NCBI GenBank assembly: GCA_012064385.1
Contig: QRDG01000129.1
Span: 1,337,380 to 1,401,379, forward strand
Direction of reading: 5' to 3'
Length of the DNA: 64,000 nucleotides
Source: Puccinellia tenuiflora
Lineage: Eukaryota > Streptophyta > Magnoliopsida > Poales > Poaceae
Both the position numbers and the translations under genes were made by a program. Shown piece by piece: positions 55,324 to 64,000 of this stretch. How positions within the stretch are numbered: position 1 is the stretch's first letter; the number at the start of each line of letters is the position of its first letter. The notes beneath the pieces were generated by a model. It searched no databases, was not told the origin of the DNA, and saw nothing but the letters and a program-made list of their open reading frames with translations.

Positions 55324-58300
55324 ATGAATACCCAATCCCCTTATGTAGATGCAAATAATTCATATGGTGGTACTAGATCGTTCAATGAGTATACTCTATC
55401 GGCTAGCCCTAGATTTTTAAATCATATATCTAATTACGTGCAAGAGCCGATTCAAAGTAATTTACATGCTTCAACTTCTTATGATACTAGAAACAAACAC
55501 CATGTGTACTCCAACTCTCATACATCGGCAGCACAACAAATTTATATGCCGATGAACAACATGATGAGTTTGGTTAATCAATATGAAGCATCCGATGTTA
55601 GAAATTTTAATAATAGGCAAGCAAGTGTTTCATCTTTTTATTCATCGGAAAATAATTCACAATATGTGAGTTCATCTTCAAACATGCCGATGGATAGGGA
55701 AATTGGACATGCTACTACTAGCTATTTGGTCAATTATCCTGAACTGTCATGTGTTGCACCTTATGCTGCTGATTTTTCAGTACCGTATACAACCACTGAT
55801 ATTCATAGTTTGGTTCCTCATCTTTACAATGATTATAGCCGAATGAGTGAAAATTCAGTAGGGTTAATATGCCTTCATCTAGTGTTGCTACTCCTGCTAT
55901 TTCAAATTCGGTTCCGCAAAATTTCAGCAGCCATGACTGAAGTGTTTGCTTTAATTCTAATTTACAACAACCTAGTTATCAAGAGGTAGCTACGTATGGG
56001 CCGGTACCAGATTCATATTTTAATGGATCTCCGCAGCAAACCACACACGCTCAAATTTCTTTGCCCGATTCTCTACAACCCACTGAAAGTTTTGCGAAGC
56101 AGCTTGTTATTATGTTTAGGGAATTTGATTTAACTATAGTTAGGAAAAAAGAGGAAACTTTGCGAAATAATGAAATTCATGAAGATGAGATAAATGATTC
56201 GTCTAGTATGTCTACTTCGGTTATGGAAAAAGCCGAATACAAAAATACGTTGGACGAATCTGTTGAACCAAAAGAAGCAAGCTTCAATGATCAAGAGCAT
56301 GATGAGCATAGCGAAATAGCTGTGTTTGAATTCTCTGGATGCGAGGGAGCTTTCGTGCTGCCTTATGAGTTCCGTGCCAAAGAAGTTGATGAAGATCAAG
56401 AACAAGAAGTTATAGCCGAGCAATGTTCGGTTCACAAAGAGTATCAAAGTGAAGAGGCACAAAATCCAGAGAAAGAAGAAGACAAGGCGTTGGAGAATTA
56501 TCTAAAGGCGGAGCAAGGTATTGTTCAGGTCATACAACCATCATACTCTTCCAACGTTTTCAAAGAGGTACATCTAGCAAATAATTTACTTATATTCCGA
56601 TTTGGTCAAAACTTTATTGTTGATGTGTCTATTAGCAAATTCCTCATAAGCTTTGAAAGACCAATCGAGAGATGTAATGTATTTGTTAGCAATATAATTG
56701 TTACGAAATATATCGGTAAAGATGTTGTGCCATTTAGAAAGATCGATAGTGACAAATTATTACAGACAAAGTTTTCCCTAGTGTTTCATAGGAATTTTGT
56801 ATCCACATGGGTAGCTTTGCTTATTTCATACTTGGCTTACATTTGGTCTCAAGTGAGACATATGTGCTTTAACTATTTTGATTTCAGAAATTTAAAGCCA
56901 AGTTTATTGTCTTGCAAGAAAGCCGATGATAGTGTAATTGTGTATTCAAATACATCGGATAAAAAGTGTGTAAGACATCACATAGCCGAATGGGGTGATG
57001 TGAAATCTGAACCATTCGGTTGTTTAATTCCAAAGTCGTTCTCACAACATGATCGTCTAGAAAATAAAAGGTGTACCATCAAATTAAAGATGAGTGATCA
57101 GTTATTTGATATGTTGTTGAAAATTTATTATATTAGAATCCTTGATCACAATATTGAGCCATCATTGCAAGGACAAATGTATTGTAAGTTACATGATTCG
57201 TTCGAGCATCGGTTACTTCTAGCCGATTCACGTAATGATGAGCACACACCGAGGATGATGGGATCAAGCCAACAAGTGGAGAAATTCTTGAAGATCATAT
57301 TAAAGATAATCTTGAAGGTCAGAGTTCCATTGAAGCTACAACGAGGACATCAAGCACTGGGGGGCAAAACAAAAATTTGAAGATTGATGCATGCAAAACC
57401 AAGAAATACAAAGGCCGCAATAAGCACAAAGGTAAGAAATCAAAAGTCACTTTTACGTAGCTATTGGAAAAATATCAAAAGGAGAGTGAAGAAAAAGGTA
57501 TTTATCGGCCAAGTAATGCAAAAGCATCAAGATCACCCCCAAGTCAAAAGTCTAAAGACAGTGATTGGCGAAAGGATAAATTCAGTGCAGCAAATTCATA
57601 TTCTCCTTTTGGGCCACCAATGCTAATGTCATGGATACCTTCCTATGATTTTTATACATATCCATCATGGGGAAGGTATGATTCCTGGGCACATTATCTA
57701 TCAAATTATAGATCATCTCACCCAAATTCTGCAGTTATGAGAAGATCAACAATTGATCAACAATCACGTGTCAAAGACTGTTTCGATAAAAAAGAATCGG
57801 TCCAGAGCTCATGGGTAAAGAAAGAAGTGGTCAAGCAAGTTTACCGAGTCAAGAAGGATGGACGCAAGTGTGCTGTTTCAGATTTAGCTCCAAACAATGA
57901 AAAGCCAGCTGAGTTGACTTTGGCTACTAAAGGCAAGGAAGTGAAGCAAGTAATTTTCAAAAACCCCATTGCCAAATCTGAACGAGCAGAGTTGAAAGTT
58001 CCCAAGGTTAGAAAAGAATTGCCATTAAGCACAACAAAACCACAGCCGAGATGCCCACTCGGTTTATCAAGTTGGCAAGAAAAGAAACTGAAACGGCTTA
58101 GTGCTGAAAAGCTAAAGAGCAAGAACATGGCATGGGTTCCTAAGAGAGCACCTCAAGACAGGGAGGATGTGCAAGCTCCTGTTGCAAGCCAAGTGACAAG
58201 GGTGAAGAATAAAAATGATAAATCCAACAAGCGATTAGGCCGAAGATTTCTGAATCACCATCAAAGGTTTCGGCCAGCACATCATCCATATTATTCTACT

Positions 58301-58438
58301 CAACCATTAATGCCTATGTCATGGAATTCATCACCAGGTATGATTGATTACCCTCCATGGGCTTATTTTGATCCATGGATGTATCATAATTCTTTACATC
58401 ATGAAAGGGTATTACCAAATCATTATTCATTTGATTAG
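55324..58438 (+). pseudogene. E4 orphan polyprotein, about 1000 codons, broken
   Basis: Three open segments (55324-55865, 56061-57285 and 57461-58438) form one long protein interrupted by frameshifts near 55865 and 57285 and a TAG at 57458. I do not recognise it. The first segment is Asn/Ser/Tyr-rich. The middle is acidic, then has a hydrophobic stretch. The last is Lys-rich and carries the motif R-C-P-L-G-L-S-S-W-Q-E-K-K-L near 58050. Two related Trp/Tyr/Pro-rich blocks (L-M-S-W...S-W-A-H-Y near 57625-57700 and M-S-W-N-S...D-P-W-M-Y near 58315-58385) look like a duplicated module. It may be a divergent Gag-like structural protein. Confidence 0.6.
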
Positions 58439-59216
58439 TTGCAATTTTGTTACTAATCCAATAGGCCGAAATATTGGAAGTGCATAATCAGATTTGTTGT
58501 TTTATTTATTTCGGCTATGCATACTTTGGTGGATGGATTATACATAAGGCCGATATTTCCTTTATCGCCCTGAGATGATTATCTAATCATGGCTGATGTC
58601 ATGTGATACCATCGTCTCTAGTTTACGAAGTCTCATGTTGCTTACAATATTTTGCACAAACTACACAGCCGAATATGACTTGTCTATTCGTGCTATAAGT
58701 GCTACACCTATTGAGGCTTCTAGTGATTCATTGTCAGTAATGCAACAATGTTCATGGTTTACCAATTTCGACGAATCACTTGTTATTTATTTTGGTGCAT
58801 GTCTAGATGTAATTTTAACCTTAGATTACTTTGTCATTGCTCATATCTCTAGACTTGAAAACTGAAAAGCAAAAGAAATTGGCTCAATAAACATTCGGCT
58901 ATTTAATGTTCCACGAGGTCCGATGCTTTGTTTTGCCAACATAGGTAAGGCCGGATTGAAGTTTATTACTTCGGCCGCTAATAAAAGATCTAGTGCAGGT
59001 ACAGTTAATACATGCAGAATTTGAAAAAAGGTTGAATATGACTGTTCGACAGGGGACCTCCAAGTACGCATTATTTGGTGATGATTTTTATTGCCGAACG
59101 GATCAGACATATTATTCTAGAAGGCTTGGGTAAAAACCAATGAAGATCGTTGTGGAGAGTAAAATCGGTGCAAGCTTTTTTTCGGCACACAAGTTTTACC
59201 GAAAAACATGGGGGCA
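58439..59216. other. E4 3' non-coding region
   Basis: 778 bases without a convincing gene, rich in CGGC/TTCGGC motifs, ending in the polypurine tract. Confidence 0.55.
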
Positions 59217-59218
59217 TG

Positions 59219-59488
59219 TGTTGAAGGTATAATTTTGCTGCTAAGTATTTTATAAGCCAAATTAATTTAAATGGTTCTGTTGGTTGACTACATATTTCGA
59301 CTTGTGGTTTAGTTCAAAATGCAAGCTTGGTTATAATCCAATGCAGATGCCGCAGCAGCATATCAGACGTAGTCATCTATTTAACCAGGTGAAATGTATG
59401 GAGTTTTACATGAAGTAGTAGCTACCGAGGACAAGTTCTGAGAGATAAAATGCGATGGACTAGGACAAGTCCTAACAGGCATCGGAGG
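59219..59488 (+). repeat. E4 3' LTR, interrupted by E5
   Basis: 270 bases matching the start of the 5' LTR (54510-54779). The remainder should lie beyond the far side of E5, outside the window. Confidence 0.85.
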
Positions 59489-60803
59489 TGTCGTCGTGGT
59501 GAACAACAGATGCCTAGGGGTAGGCTTAAGTTTGGGGGCCGATGGACGCTAGAGGATTCGGGGAGGGATTATGCGTAGGGATACGCACACAGAAAGATGA
59601 ACACACACGGTTTACCCAGGTTCGGGGCCCTCGTGAGGAGGTAAAACCCCTACTCCTGCTTGTCTGACTGTATATGAGTGTATCTGGGAGTTACACTGGT
59701 GCTCCTTGAGCTGTGTCTCTAAATCTACAAGTGATCATCTTATGAACTGAAGAACTAGTGCTATTCTACTAGTGAGCTGAGCTTAGGAGGAGAGCTCATA
59801 CGTGAGCTGAGAGCCAAAGGGTCCTGCCCGGCTGCCTCTCGAGTGTTCCCCCTGGTGCTCCTTATATCGGCAGCCCAGGGGACAAGTAACACTGTACATG
59901 ACACTATGCAAAACACTATGCTGCACTATAGCTGGAATTGACTACTGGGGTCTAATCGGTACTGTACATGCGTCACGCCGGTACTGTCCTCTATACTGTG
60001 TTTGCATCATGGGGATGGGCTTGGCACGTCCTGCCTGTCCTTCGTCTTGACTTCCTGCGCTTTTCCTCTGAATCCTCTCGATCATTGTTGAAGCCGGCCT
60101 TGTTCCTTGGCGATCTCGGACAGGTACAGGGAACGAATAGGGAGCGATCCTAGTTGAAGTAACGATCCGGATCAAGGTATTGGCAGCTGGCTTTCGATAG
60201 CAGCAATCCCGGCCAGAGGAGATCCGGTCGAAGGAGCCTAGAACGTGGCGCCTACTCCTTGGCCCACCCGGGATCTGGAAACTCGATTCGGCCCAGCCGA
60301 GATTAGTGGAGGTCGGCCCATCCGAGTGAAGGACTCCCGGCCCAGCCGGGTTAGTGCGATCTCGGCCTGCCCGGGTCGGTAGGATCTGGCCCAACCGGGT
60401 GCTGGAGCTCGGCCTGCCCGGGTCGGTAGGATCCGGCCAAGCCGGGTGCTAGAGCTCGGCCTGCCCGGGTCGGTAGGATCCGGCCCAGCCCGGTGCTGGA
60501 CCTCGGCCTGCCCGGGTCGGTAGGATCCGGCCTAGCCGGGTGCTGGAGCTCGGCCTGCCCGGGTGAAACGAATTCGGCCCGCCCGGGTCTGCGTATGCCA
60601 GCAGGGAGGTTTCGGCCCATTCGGGTCTGAGGTAATTCGGCCCACCCGGGTCTGGGACACTCGGCAGGCCGGATTGGAGGGATCCGGCCCAGTCTGCCTT
60701 TTTAGGCTTTTTCTATATTGTCAGCTTATTTCCTGCTATTTCTTTCCTCCTGCCGCACTAATAAACCACCAACTCTCGGTACCCCGGGGTTATATCCCCG
60801 ACA
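59489..60803 (-). repeat. E5 3' LTR
   Basis: 1315 bp from TGTCGTCGTGG to CCCCGACA (plus-strand reading). The minus-strand TATA-like box is near 59861-59868. It includes the 47-bp array. Confidence 0.9.
60361..60600. repeat. 47-bp minisatellite in E5 LTR
   Basis: CTCGGCCTGCCCGGGTCGGT recurs at 60361, 60408, 60455, 60502 and 60549, exactly 47 bases apart. The array begins again in the other LTR near 63938 and runs off the window. It produces repetitive artefactual frames. Confidence 0.95.
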
Positions 60804-60948
60804 TTAGTCCCCGAGGCTATGCGGGACTCGAAGAGTCGTGCATAGTCTTACCAAAAATTGGTATCACAGAGTTGGTACTCAAAATGTAGCCGGCTTGGGC
60901 TGAATCAATTATATAGCCATCTCAAGAAATATTAAAATCCCATGTCAG

Positions 60949-60960
60949 CAGCACGTGCTG
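60949..60960. promoter_or_regulatory. 12-bp palindrome containing a G-box
   Basis: CAGCACGTGCTG, a perfect palindrome with a CACGTG core, just inside the E5 3' LTR. It could bind bHLH or bZIP factors, or be chance. Confidence 0.3.
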
Positions 60961-61169
60961 TGCCAATTTGCAGTCTGCATGGGCGTCACCACATGTTGGT
61001 TTTTAGCCAAGCTGGACATTTTGCCAAAGTCGTATATCTGCCATCATAAGTCCGTCATCTAGCCATGCCCTCTAGATCAAACGCGTCATCCGGTTGACCG
61101 AGCTCACCCGAATCAACAACGAGATGGACAGTTTGCACTGGACATGCATCGCATGCATGGTCATGGCCA

Positions 61170-61370
61170 CACATAGATGTTTCTGCCGACATGGGGCAAT
61201 TTGGCACACTGCCTGCACGAGCATGTTTCATATGTCGGATGTCAACAGCCTTTTGCTGGATTGACATTGTGCCTGCATGGGCATATTTTTTATGTCGGGT
61301 GTCAACAGCCTTTTGCTGGATTGACAATGTGCCTGCATGGACATTTTTTATATGTCGGTTTCTAGCCTTC
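61170..61370. repeat. 60-bp tandem repeat in E5 interior
   Basis: TATGTCGG-starting units at 61231, 61291 and 61351, each 60 bases apart, with a partial unit before them. The small frames here follow the repeat. Confidence 0.9.
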
Positions 61371-62236
61371 TTGGGCATTACCAAATTCGTATGTCGGCAG
61401 CACGAGCTGGATCGACGTATAGCCGTCCTTGGCTGAATTTGACATTCTGCCCTCATGGGCCTTTGTCAGATGACGAGTTGAGATATTTCTCAACGCGTAA
61501 CACTCAGTGAGATTAGATATTTTTCGACTCTGCGCATCGAGATAATTGAAGAATCATGATAGTCGGTAAGGCCGATAAAGATAACGATTTGGGAGATGCT
61601 TGATGATGTGAGATAAATGCCATGATATTTTGGCAAGACGAAATAAACGGCGATTCAAGACATTGCAGGATGCCCAGATATTTAGACGAACCGACATAAA
61701 CGGCGATTTGAGATATAAGGTGATGTTGAGATATAACCGCAAACCGAAATGAACGGCGATCTGGAGAATACCGATAATGCTATGATATTTTGGGTAGTCA
61801 GAGACAACCCACAAAACCGCAATCTTGGTGATGAATATTCTTCTGGTAAAACCGGTATCACCCTTCAATGTTAGTTCAAGCACATATATAATGAATATTT
61901 AACGGGAGCAGTAACTCTATTCCACAGATATATTTAAGTCTAGCAGCGAAATTATATATATTAAAATGCAGACTCGGTTTTCAAACGAGTCCCCGAGTTG
62001 CCTTTCTTATCTAGGAGAAACTATAAAACGGACTGTACGGCCAGTCCCCGGGTTACGACACTTCGTTCCCGGGGAAAACAGCTAAGCAAAGCAGAAAATA
62101 GGGGAGAGTCCCCGAGCACTGTTTGAGACTATTGAAAAGAGTAATGCAGACACATAAATGATACTTACGAGGCAATGTTGTGGGAGAAGTCGAGGAAGAC
62201 GTTGATGCCGGTATGAATATCAATATGTCGGATTCC

Positions 62237-62620
62237 ACAAGATTAACTCGGATTTTCCAACTCTGACTCGGATTTCCAAGCCTTAACTCGGATTTCCAAG
62301 CCTTAACTCGGATTTCCCAACTTTGACTCGGATTTCCAAGACTTAACTCGGATTTTCCAACCTTGACTCGGATTTTCCAACTCTGACTCGGATTTCCAAG
62401 CCTTAACTCGGATTTCCAAGACTTAACTCGGATTTTCCAACTCTGACTCGGATTTCCAAGCCTTAACTCGGATTTCCAAGACTTAACTCGGATTTTCCAA
62501 CTCTGACTCGGATTTCCAAGCCTTAACTCGGATTTCCAAGACTTAACTCGGATTTTCCAACTCTGACTCGGATTTCCAAGCCTTAACTCGGATTTTCCAA
62601 CCTTGACTCGGATTTGAACT
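62237..62620. repeat. 20-bp minisatellite with 60-bp higher-order unit
   Basis: About 19 monomers of the type GATTTCCAAGCCTTAACTCG. Three monomer variants repeat in fixed order, so that 62401, 62461 and 62521 begin identical 60-base blocks. The minus-strand open frame across it is a by-product. Confidence 0.95.
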
Positions 62621-63049
62621 GTAGTCAACTCGAAAATGAGTTAACACACGGGGACGATGCCGAAGTTGAGTCCCCGAGTCACTTTTCTCATCCGGGATCT
62701 GCTGATGATGTCCGCTGGTGGAGGCAGCGCTAGCCTCTGCTCACAGCGGCAAGCTAGAGCGCGGAGGACAATGGCGATGTCGAGTCCCCGCGCTGATTTC
62801 CGAGAGCCGTTGGGGATGCCAGGGAGACCAGCGAGCGCGGCGGCGGCGTTGACGTAGAGCCGCCGAGCAAGCCGGAGGCACGGCGAGCCGACTGCAGCCC
62901 CCCGGATTTGTTGACGACGTTGGCGCCAGTGACGAAGAACTTGACGAAGCTGCCCAGCGAGCGGAAACCTAGCGACGCTACGCGAGGTGCTCACCGGAGT
63001 CGATGAAGAAGGTCCCGTCCGAATTTGATCCAGCAAGCGCCACTACCAG

Positions 63050-63066
63050 CCCCACGGTGGGCGCCA
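63050..63066 (-). other. E5 primer binding site
   Basis: On the minus strand TGGCGCCCACCGTGGGG, identical to the E2 PBS, next to the LTR end at 63069. Confidence 0.8.
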
Positions 63067-63068
63067 AC

Positions 63069-64000
63069 TGTCGTCGTGGTGAACAACAGATGCCTAGGGG
63101 TAGGCTTAGTTTGGGGGCCGATGGACGCTAGAGGATTCGGGGAGGGATTATGCGTAGGGATACGCACACAGAAAGATGAACACACACGGTTTACCCAGGT
63201 TCGGGGCCCTCGTGAGGAGGAAAAACCCCTACTCCTGCTTGTCTGACTGTATATGAGTGTATCTGGGAGTTACACTGGTGCTCCTTGAGCTGTGTCTCTA
63301 AATCTACAAGTGATCATCTTATGAACTGAAGAACTAGTGCTATTCTACTAGTGAGCTGAGCTTAGGAGGAGAGCTCATACGTGAGCTGAGAGCCAAAGGG
63401 TCCTGCCCGGCTGCCTCTCGAGTGTTCCCCCTGGTGCTCCTTATATAGGCAGCCCAGGGGACAAGTAACACTATACATGACACTATGCAAAACACTATGT
63501 TGCACTATAGCTGGAATTGACTACTGGGGTCTAATCGGTACTGTACATGCGTCACGCCGGTACTTTCCTCTATACTGTGTTTGCATCACGGGGATGGGCT
63601 TGGCACGTCCTGCCTGTCTTCGTCTTGACTTCCTGCGCTTTTCCTCTGAATCCTCTCGATCATTGTTGAAGCCGGCCTTGTTCCTTGGCGTTCTCGGACA
63701 GGTACAGGGAACGAATAGGGAGCGATCCTAGTTGAAGTAACGATCCGGATCAAGGCATTGGCAGCTGGCTTTCGATAGCAGCGATCCCGGCCAGAGGAGA
63801 TCCGGTCGAAGGAGCCCAGAATGTGGCGCCTACTCCTTGGCCCACCCGGGATCTGGAAACTCGATTCGGCCCAGCCGGGATTAGTGGAGGTCGGCCCATC
63901 CGAGTGAAGGACTCCCGGCCCAGCCGGGTTAGTGGGATCTCGGCCTGCCCGGGTCGGTAGGATCCGGCCCAGCCGGGTGCTGGAGCTCGGCCTGCCCGGG
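63069..64000 (-). repeat. E5 5' LTR, cut by window end
   Basis: The first 932 bases (plus-strand reading) of the second LTR, nearly identical to 59489-60420. The minus-strand TATA box is near 63441-63449. The remaining 380 or so bases are outside the window. Confidence 0.9.

Larger units (their letters stand above)
54510..59488 (+). mobile_element. E4: non-autonomous LTR element with orphan polyprotein
   Basis: The 5' LTR is 54510-55222, then a PBS, about 3.1 kb of broken coding sequence, about 780 bases of non-coding DNA, a polypurine tract (CATGGGGGCATG near 59208) and the first 270 bases of the 3' LTR. E5 interrupts it at 59489. The first 270 bases of the two LTRs are nearly identical. 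No RT, protease or integrase is visible, so it would depend on another element. Confidence 0.82.
59489..64000 (-). mobile_element. E5: non-autonomous Gypsy-type element, runs off the window
   Basis: Two LTRs on the minus strand (59489-60803 and 63069 to the window end) enclose only 2265 bases with no coding capacity. PBS 63050-63066 is the same as in E1/E2, and the polypurine tract is near 60804-60817. The LTRs share the conserved hairpin module with E1-E3. It is probably mobilised by a Tat-lineage element with the same primer. It inserted into the E4 3' LTR. Confidence 0.85.

Noticed and set aside
62053..62628. 191-codon minus-strand repetitive protein
   Set aside because: Produced by the 20-bp minisatellite, with no other support.

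Overview
This is plant nuclear intergenic DNA from a grass, most likely a large-genome member of the Pooideae (wheat, barley, rye or oat relatives). I infer this from Copia LTRs that open like the Angela/BARE group, Athila-lineage Gypsy elements that resemble Sabrina, and nested Tat-lineage Gypsy elements of 15-17 kb. I see no host gene. Family names come from remembered resemblance, not from a search.

Layout. 1-3792 is a long-LTR-like stretch with a 77-bp tandem array. 3799-6826 is the 3' half of a Copia element (broken RT/RNase H plus 3' LTR). 6827-6891 and 22372-25567 are two pieces of one minus-strand Athila-type element, split by a complete 15.5-kb Tat-lineage Gypsy element on the minus strand (here E2, 6892-22366, target duplication AGCAT). 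25568-25950 is unassigned GC-rich DNA and 25951-26682 a truncated Copia LTR. 26683-30717 is the 5' half of a plus-strand Athila-type element. 30718-32862 is a composite with a Helitron-like end, a tRNA-Trp-like relic and a GC-rich leader. 32863-50427 is a second E2-family element on the plus strand (E1). 50428-53484 is the 3' end of a related element (E3). 53485-54509 is LTR debris. 54510-59488 is a non-autonomous element with a broken orphan polyprotein (E4). 59489-64000 is a non-autonomous, minisatellite-rich element (E5).

How the E1/E2 family works. The sense strand encodes Gag-protease, then an in-frame UAG found in both copies, then RT, RNase H, a second archaeal-type RNase H, and integrase. 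The opposite strand, between pol and the 3' LTR, carries two further genes. One is a five-exon gene that is fully open in E1 (1250 aa, all introns GT-AG). The other is a compact gene with its own G-box/TATA promoter, encoding an AT-hook plus B3-like DNA-binding protein that is intact in both copies. A 108/109-bp tandem array lies between the two. I regard this antisense module as the most interesting system in the window.

Caution. The single N at 35890 is flanked by two copies of the same 2.27-kb gag segment, and E1 has no target-site duplication. The left and right parts of this window may therefore be a chimeric join of two family members.
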